This document shows positions 44,745-56,979 of a stretch of DNA of 64,000 bases, one piece after another. Source of the stretch: Nocardioidaceae bacterium. GTDB taxonomy: Bacteria; Actinomycetota; Actinomycetes; Propionibacteriales; Nocardioidaceae. Location: positions 1-64,000 of the forward strand of contig WQZX01000002.1 in NCBI GenBank assembly GCA_009780515.1, given 5' to 3'. Every line of letters begins with the position of its first letter. Within the stretch, counting starts at the first letter, position 1. A program made the translations under genes and the position numbers. The notes beneath the pieces are model-generated. The model did not search any database. It was given only the letters and a program-made list of their open reading frames with translations, and was not told the origin of the DNA.

Positions 44745-45697
44745 TGCTCGCCCCTGTCGGTGCCCTCGCCGTCGTTGCCGTCGAGCCCGGCGAGGAACTG
44801 CTCGAACTGCCGGCCGAGGTCCTCGCCGGTCGGCAGCGGCTCGTCCTGCGCGAGCAGGCTGTTGCCCTCGGCCTCGGCACGCGCGAACGTGTCGTACTGC
44901 GCCTCGAGGGCGTTGACGACGTCGCGGACCTCCTCGTTGGCGGCGAGGTGGCGGTCGATCTCCTCGGTGCGTACGTCGGCGGCGGCGTGCAGGTCCGAGA
45001 GGTCGATGGTGAGCCGGGCGGCCCGCTCGACGTGCTCGAGCAGCGCGATCGTGGCCGCCGGGTGGTCCATCTGGGCGAGGTAGTGCGGGACGTGCGCGAC
45101 GAAGCCCTGCGCGTCGTGGCCCCACTCCCCCAGCCGCACTTCCAGCAGCGCCTGCGCGCTGCTCGGGATCCGCAGCTCGCCGCGCCACGGGCTGGTGCCG
45201 GTCAGCAGCTCGGGCCGGTTGGCGTGGTGGGTGATCGCGATCGGTCGGGTGTGCGGCACCGCCATCGGTACGGCGCCCATCCCGATCACCAGTCGTACGC
45301 CGAACCGCTCGATGACCTCGAGCACGCCCCGGCAGAACGCCTCCCACCGGGTGTCGGGCTCCGGCCCGTGCAGCAGGAGGTACGGCGTGCCGCCGGTGTC
45401 GTGCAGCAGGCGGACGACCAGCCGCGGGGCGTCGTAGGACTCGTAGTGGTCGCGCACGAACGACATCGGGGGCCGGCGGTCGCGGTAGTCGTGGAGCTGG
45501 TCGACGTCGAAGGTGGCCACGACGACCCCACCACCGGGCGCGCCGGTGGACGTCAGGTGCGCACACGCGAGCGCGCCCGCGTTGCCGGCGTCGAGGAAGC
45601 CGTCGAGGGCCACCAGCATGCGCAGGTCCTCCACCTCGGCGAGCTCGGGCACGTCGTCGACGATGTGGACCAGCCGCGGTTGGTTCGGAGCAGTCAC
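44741..45697 (-). CDS. PAC2-family (proteasome-assembly-chaperone-like) protein
   Basis: A 318-residue protein with the PAC2 fold segments LVALDGFLDAGNAGALACAH, GVVVATFDVDQLHDYRDRRP and GFVAHVPHYLAQMDHPAA, and an acidic C-terminal tail (LDGNDGEGTDRGEQ). Members are widespread in actinobacteria with no settled function; the tail is not the C-terminal HbYX motif of proteasome activators. GTG start at 45697. Coupled to tesB by a 4-nt overlap. Confidence 0.82.
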   Translation of the reverse strand: MTAPNQPRLVHIVDDVPELAEVEDLRMLVALDGFLDAGNAGALACAHLTSTGAPGGGVVVATFDVDQLHDYRDRRPPMSFVRDHYESYDAPRLVVRLLHDTGGTPYLLLHGPEPDTRWEAFCRGVLEVIERFGVRLVIGMGAVPMAVPHTRPIAITHHANRPELLTGTSPWRGELRIPSSAQALLEVRLGEWGHDAQGFVAHVPHYLAQMDHPAATIALLEHVERAARLTIDLSDLHAAADVRTEEIDRHLAANEEVRDVVNALEAQYDTFARAEAEGNSLLAQDEPLPTGEDLGRQFEQFLAGLDGNDGEGTDRGEQ

Positions 45698-45738
45698 GAC
45701 ACCAGCCTATTGCCCGGACCGGTGGGCCCGGGACCCGC

Positions 45739-46989
45739 TCAGGACGAGTAGGTGCTGGTCATCAGGTCGACGCCGCGGCGCACGAGGACCTCGGGAGTGA
45801 TGTGCAGCAGCGACGGGATGACCTGGTCCTGGTCCGCACCGCCCGAGAGCTGCTCGAACAGCGTCCAGAGGGTCCTCTGGCCGTAGGTGTTCGCGATGTA
45901 CTGGCAGACCCACCAGGACACGCCGTACCAGGCCGGGGCGTCGGCGCCGGCGAAGTCCTCGGTCGTCGGCAGGCTCTGCGCGGTCGCGCCGACCGCGAGC
46001 GCGTCGCTGGGCAGCCGGCGCTCGGAGCGCGGGAGGTTCTGGACCGAGACGTACTCCGCGATCCCCTCGTTGAGCCACGTCGGCACACCCTGGGTGTGCG
46101 CGCCCAGCGTCGCGTGCGTCATCTCGTGCCGGATGAGGCGGTCGAAGACCATCGCCGGCTGGTCCGCGTCGCTCGGGTTGAAGGCGACGCGGTACGCCGC
46201 GGTGCCGGCCGATGCGTCGTTGACGTCGGCGGGGATCGCGATGGTCAGGCCGTCGGGCTCGGCCGGGTTGCCGACCGCCGATCCGCTCAGCCCGTTGATC
46301 ATCCGCTGGTCGCTGAGCATGTAGACGACCGTGCCGAGGCCGGCCGACGGCTGGAGGGACTCGGGGATGACGAGCGAGTCGTCGTCCTTCGCCTCGGACA
46401 CGGCCTCGACGACGCGGTCCGCGTGCGCGGCCGTCCTGGAGTCGAAGATCCCGAGGACGCTGCCGTACTCGTCGACGTAGACGTGCTCGACGTCCCACGG
46501 CTCGGTGCCGGTGTCGTGGCTGTCCTCCCACTCCTTGTCGGTCGTGGAGGCGAGGAGGTAGCGCTGGCCGTCGATGTTGGGGCGGAACAGCCAGCGGTCG
46601 TAGCTGCTGACCGGCTTGGCGTCGTACCCGTCGAGCTTGGTGGTGATCCGGATCTCCGCCCAGTAGGCGCCGTCGCCCGGCGCCTTGGCCAGGGTCTTCG
46701 GCACGACGGCGAGCTTGAGGCTGCCGACCGGGAGGTTCTGGATGTTCGCGAAGTAGGTGCGCTGACCGCGCTCGAGCTTGGTCTGACGGCCGCGCCTGCC
46801 CGTGACGATCGTGCGCAGGAAGCCCTGCAGGTCGTCGTCGCGGAGCGCCGTCTGCCTCCGGTGGAGGTTCTGGGTGATGGAGTAGACGATGTCCGACAGG
46901 CTGCCGTAGTAGGCGCCGGGGTCGGAGTGGGAGCAGGCGGTCAGTGGAAGCAGGCCCAGGAGGAGGGCAGCCCGCAGGAGGATCTTCAG
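45739..46989 (-). CDS. Lipoprotein gluzincin-like metalloprotease, probable CTG start
   Basis: A 416-residue secreted lipoprotein. The signal peptide [18 protein letters not shown] ends at lipobox Cys19. Zinc motif H288-E-M-T-H292 is followed by NEGIAEY with Glu308 and Glu312 as candidate third ligands. No ATG, GTG or TTG exists in frame just before the signal peptide. The codon at its first residue is CTG (46989), which overlaps the dxs stop as CTGA, mirroring the ATGA and GTGA junctions elsewhere. The protease is therefore probably translated by coupling from dxs. Substrate unknown. Confidence 0.75.
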   Translation of the reverse strand: MKILLRAALLLGLLPLTACSHSDPGAYYGSLSDIVYSITQNLHRRQTALRDDDLQGFLRTIVTGRRGRQTKLERGQRTYFANIQNLPVGSLKLAVVPKTLAKAPGDGAYWAEIRITTKLDGYDAKPVSSYDRWLFRPNIDGQRYLLASTTDKEWEDSHDTGTEPWDVEHVYVDEYGSVLGIFDSRTAAHADRVVEAVSEAKDDDSLVIPESLQPSAGLGTVVYMLSDQRMINGLSGSAVGNPAEPDGLTIAIPADVNDASAGTAAYRVAFNPSDADQPAMVFDRLIRHEMTHATLGAHTQGVPTWLNEGIAEYVSVQNLPRSERRLPSDALAVGATAQSLPTTEDFAGADAPAWYGVSWWVCQYIANTYGQRTLWTLFEQLSGGADQDQVIPSLLHITPEVLVRRGVDLMTSTYSS

Positions 46990-48890
46990 CGTGAACCGTC
47001 CATGTCGATCAGGTCCGGCTCCGAGCGGTCGGCAGAGATGGTGTGTACGACGTCGAGCGCGATCGCCTGCGCGGTGAGGCCGATCTGCTCGAGGATGGAC
47101 TCGCGCTTGGCGTGGTCGAGGAAGCGCTGCGGGATGCCGTGGATGCGGGTCGGGGTCGTGACGCCGGCGGCCGCGAGCGTCTGCAGGAAGACCGCTCCGG
47201 CACCGCCGACCTCGCCGTTGTCCTCGATGGTCACGACCAGCCGGTGGTCCGCGGCCAGGTCGATGAGCGCGGGGTCGACGGGCTTCACCCAGCGCGGGTC
47301 GACCACGGTGACGCCGATCCCCTGGGCCACGAGCCGCTCGGCGACGTCGAGGGCGACCGTCGCCATCGAGCCGATCCCGAGCACGAGCACGTCCCGCTCG
47401 CCAGTGCGGCGCAGCACGTCGCAGCCACCGACGCGGCCGACGGCGGTCATGTCCGCGGGCGGGGCGCCCTTGGGCAGGCGCAGCACCGTCGGGGCGTCTG
47501 TGACGTCGACGGCCTCGCGCAGGAGCTCGGCCACGCGGGCGCCGTCGCGCGGGGCCGCGAGGCGCAGACCGGGCACGACCTGGAGGATCGACATGTCCCA
47601 CATGCCGTTGTGGGAGGCCCCGTCGTTGCCGGTGACGCCCGAGCGGTCGAGGACGAAGGTCACCCCGCACTTGTGCAGCGCGACGTCCATCAGCACCTGG
47701 TCGAAGGCGCGGTTGAGGAAGGTCGCGTAGACCGCGACGATCGGGTGGAGCCCACCCATCGCCAGGCCCGCGGCACTGGTGACGGCGTGCTGCTCGGCGA
47801 TGCCGACGTCGAAGGTCCGCTCGGGGAACCGAGCGGCGAAGCGGTCGAGCCCCACCGGGTAGAGCATCGCGGCGGTGATGCCGACGATGTCGGTCCGCTC
47901 GTCGCCCAGCCGGACGACCTCGTCGCTGAAGAAGTCGGTCCAGATGCGGCCCTTCGGCTTCGCGAGGCTGGTCTCGACGTCGAACGGGTCGGTCTGGTGG
48001 AGCTGGTCGACCTCGTTGAGCTCGGCGGGGTCGTAGCCGAAGCCCTTGCGGGTGATCGCGTGCACGATGACCGGGCCGCCGAACCGCTTGGCCTGGGTCA
48101 GCGCCTGCTCCATGGCCTCACGGTCGTGACCGTCGATCGGGCCGACGTACTTGAGGCCGAGGTCCTCGAAGAGGCCCTGCGGGGCGAGCGCGTCCTTGAG
48201 GCCCTTCTTGACGGCGTGCAGGGCGTCGTACGCCGCCGGGCCGACGCCGGGGACGGCGTTGAGCCGCTTCTTGACCAGGTCGAGGACCTGCTCGTAGCGG
48301 GGGTTGGTGCGCAGGGTGGTCAGGTGGTCGGCGAAGCCGCCGACCGTCGGCTGGTAGGAGCGGCCGTTGTCGTTGACCACGACGACCAGGCGGCGGTCGG
48401 CGCCGGTCGCGATGTTGTTGAGTGCCTCCCAGGCCATGCCGCCGGTCAACGCGCCGTCGCCGATCACGGCGACCACGTGGCGGTCCTCGCCGCGGATGGC
48501 GTAGGCCTTGGCCAGCCCGTCGGCGTAGCTCAGCGACGTCGACGCGTGGGAGTTCTCGACGACGTCGTGCTCGGACTCGGCCTGGCTCGGGTAGCCGGAC
48601 AGGCCGCCCTCCTGGCGCAGGGTGTCGAAGCGGCCGGCGCGACCGGTCAGCATCTTGTGGACGTAGGCCTGGTGGCCGGTGTCGAAGACGACGCGGTCGT
48701 GCGGGCTGTCGAAGACGCGATGGATGGCGAGGGTCAGCTCGACCACGCCGAGGTTCGGCCCGAGGTGGCCGCCGGTGTGGGCGCAGGTCGTCACCAGCAG
48801 CTCGCGGATCTCGGTGGCGAGCTCGGCCAGCTGGTCATCGGTCAGCGCGCGCAGGTCGCGCGGGCCGGTGATCTGGTCGAGGGCACCCAT
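46986..48890 (-). CDS. dxs: 1-deoxy-D-xylulose-5-phosphate synthase
   Basis: A 634-residue DXS with [20 protein letters not shown] at the N-terminus, the thiamine-diphosphate motif [19 protein letters not shown], the pyrimidine-domain Glu in [17 protein letters not shown] and the C-terminal transketolase domain. It makes DXP from pyruvate and glyceraldehyde-3-phosphate, the first step of the MEP isoprenoid pathway. ATG at 48890. Its stop codon overlaps the start of the metalloprotease gene. Confidence 0.96.
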   Translation of the reverse strand: MGALDQITGPRDLRALTDDQLAELATEIRELLVTTCAHTGGHLGPNLGVVELTLAIHRVFDSPHDRVVFDTGHQAYVHKMLTGRAGRFDTLRQEGGLSGYPSQAESEHDVVENSHASTSLSYADGLAKAYAIRGEDRHVVAVIGDGALTGGMAWEALNNIATGADRRLVVVVNDNGRSYQPTVGGFADHLTTLRTNPRYEQVLDLVKKRLNAVPGVGPAAYDALHAVKKGLKDALAPQGLFEDLGLKYVGPIDGHDREAMEQALTQAKRFGGPVIVHAITRKGFGYDPAELNEVDQLHQTDPFDVETSLAKPKGRIWTDFFSDEVVRLGDERTDIVGITAAMLYPVGLDRFAARFPERTFDVGIAEQHAVTSAAGLAMGGLHPIVAVYATFLNRAFDQVLMDVALHKCGVTFVLDRSGVTGNDGASHNGMWDMSILQVVPGLRLAAPRDGARVAELLREAVDVTDAPTVLRLPKGAPPADMTAVGRVGGCDVLRRTGERDVLVLGIGSMATVALDVAERLVAQGIGVTVVDPRWVKPVDPALIDLAADHRLVVTIEDNGEVGGAGAVFLQTLAAAGVTTPTRIHGIPQRFLDHAKRESILEQIGLTAQAIALDVVHTISADRSEPDLIDMDGSR

Positions 48891-48934
48891 GGGGATGAGT
48901 CTAGGAGGTGATGGTGGAGACCAGGGCCCGACCG

Positions 48935-49888
48935 TCACAGGTCGTACGCCGCGATGGCCGGCTCGTGCAGGCTGCCGAGCCACACCCGGCCCTCGTGCTC
49001 CCTCACGCCGGTGACCATGTGGTAGCCCGCGCCGCCCACGGCACCGTCCGGCGCGAGGTCGACGTCGTGCACGAGGGTGCCGCGGTCGTCGTACGCCTGG
49101 ACGCGGACGGTGCGCTTGACCTTGGGCTGGAGCGGCTCGGGGACCTTCGTGGCGACCTTGCGCAGGGCGAGGGGCGCGGTCTGGAGGCGCTCGACGAACG
49201 GGTCCGTCGGGCTGGCGATGGTGACCCAGATCAGGCCGTCGGAGCCGCGCGCGATGTTGTCGGGGTAGCCGGGCAGGTCGGAGCAGATCCGGTCCTGCGT
49301 GCCCGCGGCCGGGCCGGTCAGCCAGTGCCGGGTCACGCAGCGCGCGCCGGTCTGCGCGACGCAGACGAAGGACTCGTCGGCCGCGAGCGCGACGCCGTTG
49401 GCGAACGCGAGGCCGCCGACGACGGTGGCGAGGGTGCCGTCGGGCGCGAGGCGCAGCAGGCGACCGGTGCGGGTGTTCTGGACGAAGTCGTCCTTCCACC
49501 GCTCGATGCCGTAGCGCTGCGAGGAGTCGGAGAACCAGACCGTGCCGTCGGAGGCGATCGCGGCGTTGTTGCAGAACCGCATCGGGGTGCCGTCGACCGA
49601 GTCGACGATCGGCTCGACGCCGCCCGAGGCGGGATCGACCCAGAGCAGCCCCTTGTGCGCGTCGCAGATCAGCAGGCGGCCGTCGGGCGCGACCTCGATC
49701 CCGAGGGGACGGCCGCCGGTGTGGGCGACCCGGTCGATCCGCGCGCCGTCGCGGGAGACGCGGAACACCGCGCCGTCCTCGGTGCCGGTGAAGACCGAGC
49801 CCTCGTCGGGGCCGCTCGTCGCGACGACCACGTCCTCGGCTCCCGGCCCCGGGACGGGTACGACGGTGAACGATCGCGATGCGCTCAC
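48935..49888 (-). CDS. SMP-30/strictosidine-synthase-like beta-propeller protein
   Basis: A 317-residue six-bladed beta-propeller with repeats such as [40 protein letters not shown] and [20 protein letters not shown], which place the metal-binding residues of the SMP-30/gluconolactonase/paraoxonase group. It may be a lactonase or related hydrolase. The GTG start overlaps the Nudix stop (GTGA). No signal peptide, so cytoplasmic. Confidence 0.78.
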   Translation of the reverse strand: MSASRSFTVVPVPGPGAEDVVVATSGPDEGSVFTGTEDGAVFRVSRDGARIDRVAHTGGRPLGIEVAPDGRLLICDAHKGLLWVDPASGGVEPIVDSVDGTPMRFCNNAAIASDGTVWFSDSSQRYGIERWKDDFVQNTRTGRLLRLAPDGTLATVVGGLAFANGVALAADESFVCVAQTGARCVTRHWLTGPAAGTQDRICSDLPGYPDNIARGSDGLIWVTIASPTDPFVERLQTAPLALRKVATKVPEPLQPKVKRTVRVQAYDDRGTLVHDVDLAPDGAVGGAGYHMVTGVREHEGRVWLGSLHEPAIAAYDL

Positions 49889-50313
49889 GGCACCAGCTCC
49901 CGGTAGAGGTCGGAGGCGAGGAAGGCCGGCAGCGCCAGCGCCGCCGAGTCGGTCAGGTCGAGCTCGAGGGCGCTGGGTGGGTCGACGAAGACGATCTGGC
50001 GCCCCTCGCCGACGAGGATGTCGGCATCGGTCAGCGCGGTGGGCGCCGCGAAGACGGCCAGGGTGTCGAGCGTCCCGGTCTCCTTGTGGAATACCTCGAA
50101 GCGGCCGAAGTAGGTGATCTCGGACGTCCGGAGATCCACCGAGGTCTCCTCCCTGAGCTCACGCACGGCGCCGTCGACCTCAGCCTCGCCCTTCTCGAGG
50201 TGACCGCCGCACAGCCCCCACTGCTCGGGCGCGATCTTGGCGTGCTCGTCGCGCTCCTGCATCAGGACCCGCCCCTGCGGATCGACCAGGACGACACATG
50301 CGAAGCGGACCAT
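49885..50313 (-). CDS. Nudix hydrolase with a variant Nudix box
   Basis: A 142-residue Nudix-fold protein. The box starts at Gly37: [20 protein letters not shown], with the metal-binding REUxEE intact (R51, E52, E55, E56), but the conserved Gly near the end is Ser58. ATG at 50313 with GGAGGAG ribosome-binding site. It is coupled to the SMP-30-like gene and lies 14 nt after a lipoprotein gene. The substrate is probably a nucleoside diphosphate derivative. Confidence 0.8.
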   Translation of the reverse strand: MVRFACVVLVDPQGRVLMQERDEHAKIAPEQWGLCGGHLEKGEAEVDGAVRELREETSVDLRTSEITYFGRFEVFHKETGTLDTLAVFAAPTALTDADILVGEGRQIVFVDPPSALELDLTDSAALALPAFLASDLYRELVP

Positions 50314-50327
50314 GACAGCTCCTCCGA

Positions 50328-51029
50328 TCAGCCCGAGAACGTGGCGTACTTGCCGGGGGTCAGGAAGAACCCGACCTTCGCCCTCGTGTTCAGACAGGTC
50401 ACCCCGATCTTCTCCACGGCGCACTCGAGGTTGTCCAGCGTGACCACCGCCGGGGGCGAGATCGTCTTGGCGCCGGGCTGGCGGATGGTGTCGGAGTTGC
50501 ACTCCGGCGCGGCACCGTCGTCGCCGAGCTGGATCCGGCCGACGGCGTCCGCCATCGACTGGGCGCAGACCCTCGGGTCGCGGATCGCCCCGTGCCCGAG
50601 CTCGCACGAGGTCGGGACGTACCTGTCCCGCAGCACGCAGTAGACGGTGTCGCCCGGCGTCGTGAAGCGGGTCATGCTGGTGTGCGATGCGCCCTTGAGG
50701 GCGGCGAACCCCGCGATCGCCGCGGCGTAGGTGGTGGGTACGCCGGACGAGCCGCTCGTGCCGGTGTTCGCGGTGTCGGTGGCCATGGCGGTGGGTGCCG
50801 GCGTACCGGTCCGGGGGTGGGCCTTCGCCGACCTCGACGGCTTGGACGGCTCGGACGGCTCGGCGGAGCGCGACCTGGCGGGCGTCGGCAAGTACACCGA
50901 CGACCGCGGCACCGTGGGTGATGCACGCACCGTCAAGGCGTGGTCGGTCGCGTCCAGGTTGCCGGCGTCGCAGCCCGAGACCACGGCGAGGGCGAGCAGC
51001 GCGGCTGTCACGGCGAGAAGATGGCGCAT
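50328..51029 (-). CDS. Lipoprotein of unknown function
   Basis: A 233-residue protein with a lipoprotein signal (MRHLLAVTAALLALAVVSG, Cys20), a Ser/Thr/Pro/Ala-rich linker of about 80 residues with SEPSEPSKPS-like repeats, and a C-terminal Cys-rich domain with six cysteines (VYCVLRDRYVPTSCELGHG, VCAQSM, PECNSD, LECAVEKIGVTCLN). The paired cysteines suggest disulfide bonds outside the membrane. Family not recognised. Confidence 0.7.
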   Translation of the reverse strand: MRHLLAVTAALLALAVVSGCDAGNLDATDHALTVRASPTVPRSSVYLPTPARSRSAEPSEPSKPSRSAKAHPRTGTPAPTAMATDTANTGTSGSSGVPTTYAAAIAGFAALKGASHTSMTRFTTPGDTVYCVLRDRYVPTSCELGHGAIRDPRVCAQSMADAVGRIQLGDDGAAPECNSDTIRQPGAKTISPPAVVTLDNLECAVEKIGVTCLNTRAKVGFFLTPGKYATFSG

Positions 51030-51095
51030 CCCCTCATCCTGTCGCGCCGGGGCGACGAAGGCACGGAGGCGCGGCGTGGGGGGCGGGTGAGAAGG

Positions 51096-51132
51096 CCGAC
51101 GGCCCGCCACCCACGAGGTGACGGGCCGTCGG
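51096..51132. terminator. Hairpin terminator downstream of aconitase
   Basis: A perfect 11-bp stem CCGACGGCCCG (51096-51106) / CGGGCCGTCGG (51122-51132) with a 15-nt loop, 32 nt after the acnA stop. It separates acnA from the lipoprotein gene on the same strand. Confidence 0.82.
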
Positions 51133-51164
51133 GTCTCGACAGGATCGATCAGCCGGGCGGCGCC

Positions 51165-53843
<2,679 letters not shown>

Positions 53844-53952
53844 CCGCGTCTCCGTCCTCGTCGACTCTTTGGTCGGGATAGGTCTCCGGGCCATCCTGCC
53901 GCCGTCGGCGACGACCTGGGAAGTGAGGCGAGCCTTATCCCTGCCCGGCGTT

Positions 53953-53970
53953 TATCTTGATATCAAGATA
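53953..53970. promoter_or_regulatory. 18-bp perfect palindrome upstream of acnA
   Basis: TATCTTGATATCAAGATA is self-complementary over all 18 positions, in an AT-rich island within GC-rich DNA. It contains a TTGATA sequence that could be a -35 element for acnA, with GGATAA about 20 nt downstream. This is probably an operator for a dimeric regulator. I cannot name the protein from the sequence. Confidence 0.6.
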
Positions 53971-54010
53971 CCACGACCGCCGCCGGTCCCGACGTCGGGT
54001 GCGGGCGGGC

Positions 54011-54454
54011 CTAGGAGGTGGGCGAGGCGGTCGCGGACGCCGAGGCTCCGGACGCGGCGGTGACGTGGATGTCGCCCTCCTGCTGGGGGCTGTAGACCGC
54101 GGTCATCGTGACAGTCAGACCGGCGACCTTCATCGAGTCCCCCTGGCCCAGCCACGCCTGTACGGCGTCCACGGCCGGGGTGGACGAGCTCGACGGGTTG
54201 GCGATCGCGCTGACGTTCAGCTCGAACCGCTGCCCCTCCTTGCGCACGCCGTGGGTGAAGACGAACAGGCTGGTGCCGCCGACGGTCACGTTCGCCGGGT
54301 AGTTGACCTCGCCGTGCCCCTCGGGGATCGGCGAGATCCGCGCGCGGCCCGGGCCCGCCTGGAAGGCCGGCGGCCCACCGCACCCGGCCAGCAGGCCGGA
54401 GATCGCTCCGAGCGCGAGGACGACACCGACCAGACCCACCACACGTCGCAGCAC
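54011..54454 (-). CDS. Small lipoprotein of unknown function
   Basis: A 147-residue protein with a lipoprotein signal (VLRRVVGLVGVVLALGAISG, lipobox Cys25 in LLAGC), then a beta-rich domain (GEVNYPANVTVGGTSLFVFT, KVAGLTVTMTAVYSPQQEGD) and an Ala/Ser/Thr tail. GTG start at 54454. It lies between acnA and the APC permease on the same strand. No family recognised. Confidence 0.65.
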   Translation of the reverse strand: MLRRVVGLVGVVLALGAISGLLAGCGGPPAFQAGPGRARISPIPEGHGEVNYPANVTVGGTSLFVFTHGVRKEGQRFELNVSAIANPSSSSTPAVDAVQAWLGQGDSMKVAGLTVTMTAVYSPQQEGDIHVTAASGASASATASPTS

Positions 54455-54608
54455 GCCTCGGATTCTCCCAGGTCGACTCCCCGGGGCTCGAGCGGGGCGA
54501 CACACCTGCGCGCCGGCTTCATGGATGTGTACGATCCTGACGCCCGACGGACCGCTCCGGCCGCCGACTTCGCGCACTCCACACGGAGCGGCGCGAGGTG
54601 TGCTCGAA

Positions 54609-56627
54609 TCAGCCGGCGTGCACGTGAGGTCGGCGCGCGGGGTCCGGCTCGGCGCGCCGGAGGACCTCCCGGGTGGTGGGCGCGACCTCGCCCACGCCGA
54701 GGAAGAGGAAGCGCAGCAGGTTGTGGACCGGACTTCCTTCGGTCCACTCGACGTAGATGTGCGGCGTGACGCCGCTGAGGTCACGGATGTGCAGCAGGAG
54801 CGCAGCGAGCGCGTTGGGCACCGCCGCCGACTCCAGGCGCAACACCCTGTGCTCGCCACGCTCGATGGACCCGGTCACCCGCAGAGTGCTCTCGAACTCC
54901 GACGGGTCCGTGACCAGGACCTCCACGAAGATGACGTCGCCCTCGTTGGTCAGGTCGTGCCGAGCCACGATCTGGCGGAGCTTGTCGGCGTACCGCTCCG
55001 GCGTGTGCTTGCCGGCCTTGCCGGCCCCCGGCCGCTTGGGTCCGCCGTGGGCTCCCCCAGGGCCGGCCGTACGACGGTCGGGCTCAGTGGCGATCAGCCG
55101 GATCTGGCGCCGGGCGGTGTCACGGATGTAGCGCTCAGCGGCTTCGTCGAGCTCGACCGAGACCGCGCGGAGCTCGAACGAGCGGCCGATCCGCGAGACC
55201 AGCGAGACGACGACGATGGCGATGATGAACATGCAGCCGATCAGCAGCCCGTCGGGGCGGGAGATCATGTTGTTGATCGTCGTGTAGATGAACACCGCCG
55301 AGACCACGCCGAAGGCGAGCATGCGCAGGCGCTGGCCGGCCCGACGGGCCGACAGGGTGACCGCGATCGAGGCCGACGTCATCAGCACGAGCAGCCCGGC
55401 GGCGTACGCACCGGACTGGGCGTCCACGCTGGCGCGGAAGTACAAGGTGATGGCGAACGCCACGGCGGTGATGACCAGCACCAGCGGCCGCCGGGCCGCG
55501 GCCCATACCGGCGACATGCCGTAGCGGGGAAGGTAGCGCGGGATGAGGTTCAGCATCCCGGCCATCGCCGAGGCGCCCGCGAACCAGAGGATCGTGATGG
55601 TGGAGAGGTCGTAGATCGTGCCGAAGGCGCTGCCCAGGTCCTGGTGGGCCAGGTACGCGAGCGCTCGCCCGTTCGCCGCTCCCCCTGGCTGGAAGGCCTT
55701 CTGCGGGATCAGCAACGTGGTGCAGATCGAGCTCAGCACCAGCAGGGCGCTCATCAGAACCGCAGCGGTGGTCAGCAGCCTGCGTGCCCCGCGGATGCGC
55801 CCGCGCGGTCGCGCCTCGGTGTCGGTCGGGTCGCCGACGATCTGGGGCATCACCGCGACCCCGGTCTCGAAGCCGCTCATGCCCAGGGTGAGCTGGGGGA
55901 ATGCGATCACCGAGACGCCCAGCATCGCGAAGACGTTGCTGTGCTGGTGGAACAGCGCCGTGCGCCAGTCGGTGACGACGTGCGGGTGGTTCAGGATGTG
56001 GATGAGCCCGTCGACCGTGACCACGACGTTGAGACACAGGTAGACCGCGACCAGCACCACCGCGATGCCGATCGCTTCGCCGAAGCCCTTGAGGAACACG
56101 GCTCCCAGCAGCGCGAGCATCACCAGGGTGATGATCTCCTGATGGGCGAGCGCCCGCGGCCAGTAGGGGTTGGCGACCAGGTGGCCGGCACCGTCCGCGG
56201 CGGACAGCGTCATCGTGACCACCCATGCCGTGGCTGCGAATCCCAGCAGACCGAGGACGAAGAGCTTGCCCTTCCACAGACCGAGCAGGCGCTCGAGCAT
56301 GGCGACCGAGCCTTCGCCGCGCGGCGACTCGCCCGCGACCCTGCGGTAGACCGGCAGCGCTCCGAACAGCTGCAGCGCCACGAGGCCGATGGTCGCGATC
56401 GGCGCGACGAGGCCCGCCGCCAGCGCGGCGATACCCGGCTGGTAGCCCAGCGAGGAGAACAGGTCGAGGCCGGTCAGGCACATCACCTGCCACCACGGCC
56501 GCTTCACCTCGGCGGCGTGACCGTCTCCTGTGCGCGGAGAAACCGGCTCACCGAGGACCGGCGCGGCGGGCCCGAACACCGGAGCCTTCGAGCCACCTGC
56601 CGGCACGTTCCCAGTCTCGTCTCTCAC
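54609..56627 (-). CDS. APC-superfamily permease, KimA-like potassium transporter candidate
   Basis: A 672-residue protein with about 12 transmembrane helices (residues 45-485) and a soluble C-terminal domain of about 190 residues. The N-terminal segment WWQVMCLTGLDLFSSLGYQP and GALPVYRRVAGESP resemble the KimA (B. subtilis YdaO) group of K+/H+ symporters. The nearby ceoB and ceoC potassium-uptake regulators, as in M. tuberculosis Rv2690c-Rv2692, support a potassium role. Annotation as an amino-acid permease is the alternative. GTG start at 56627 with GGGTGAG ahead. A hairpin-rich leader lies at 56640-56677. Confidence 0.72.
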   Translation of the reverse strand: MRDETGNVPAGGSKAPVFGPAAPVLGEPVSPRTGDGHAAEVKRPWWQVMCLTGLDLFSSLGYQPGIAALAAGLVAPIATIGLVALQLFGALPVYRRVAGESPRGEGSVAMLERLLGLWKGKLFVLGLLGFAATAWVVTMTLSAADGAGHLVANPYWPRALAHQEIITLVMLALLGAVFLKGFGEAIGIAVVLVAVYLCLNVVVTVDGLIHILNHPHVVTDWRTALFHQHSNVFAMLGVSVIAFPQLTLGMSGFETGVAVMPQIVGDPTDTEARPRGRIRGARRLLTTAAVLMSALLVLSSICTTLLIPQKAFQPGGAANGRALAYLAHQDLGSAFGTIYDLSTITILWFAGASAMAGMLNLIPRYLPRYGMSPVWAAARRPLVLVITAVAFAITLYFRASVDAQSGAYAAGLLVLMTSASIAVTLSARRAGQRLRMLAFGVVSAVFIYTTINNMISRPDGLLIGCMFIIAIVVVSLVSRIGRSFELRAVSVELDEAAERYIRDTARRQIRLIATEPDRRTAGPGGAHGGPKRPGAGKAGKHTPERYADKLRQIVARHDLTNEGDVIFVEVLVTDPSEFESTLRVTGSIERGEHRVLRLESAAVPNALAALLLHIRDLSGVTPHIYVEWTEGSPVHNLLRFLFLGVGEVAPTTREVLRRAEPDPARRPHVHAG

Positions 56628-56883
56628 GTCTCACCCAGCGACTCTCCGCCGTGCTTTCGCCACGGCCGCACGGAGTCTGCCACAACGGGGATCAGGATTC
56701 CGAAGCGGTGGAACGCGCTCTGCGTCACAGGGGGTGGCCGACTCGACGTGGTGCGCGCACCAAGGTCGCACGTGTCGACTTCGGTCGCGCGGATCCGACG
56801 GAGACGACGACCGGGTCCGCAGGTGCGAGATCGGTCGCGCGGTCGAAGTCGAGCGGTGGAAGCGGCCCGCGAGCCGCATCAGG

Positions 56884-56979
56884 TCACCGCAGGTCAGGGC
56901 CGGTCTTGGTCAGCAGAGCGACGCATTCGACGTGGTGCGTCATCGGGAAGAGGTGGATGGGTCTGAGCGTGAGTGCGAT
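56884..56979 (-). pseudogene. 3'-end remnant of a TrmA/RumA-type RNA methyltransferase gene
   Basis: In one minus-strand frame the segment reads IALTLRPIHLFPMTHHVECV then ALLTKTGPDLR and stops at 56884. This is the conserved C-terminus of uracil-5 RNA methyltransferases; the complete copy at 59634 ends RAFDLFPMTSHTECVALLTR. Over 22 aligned residues 15 are identical, and over 60 nt 40 are identical without gaps. Nothing of the upstream gene remains. It marks the old 3' end of a methyltransferase gene displaced by the cassette next to it. Confidence 0.75.

Noticed and set aside
56631..56879. Minus-strand 82-codon frame upstream of the permease
   Set aside because: Composition is Arg/Ser/Pro-rich like frame shadows, no ribosome-binding site, no recognisable domain.
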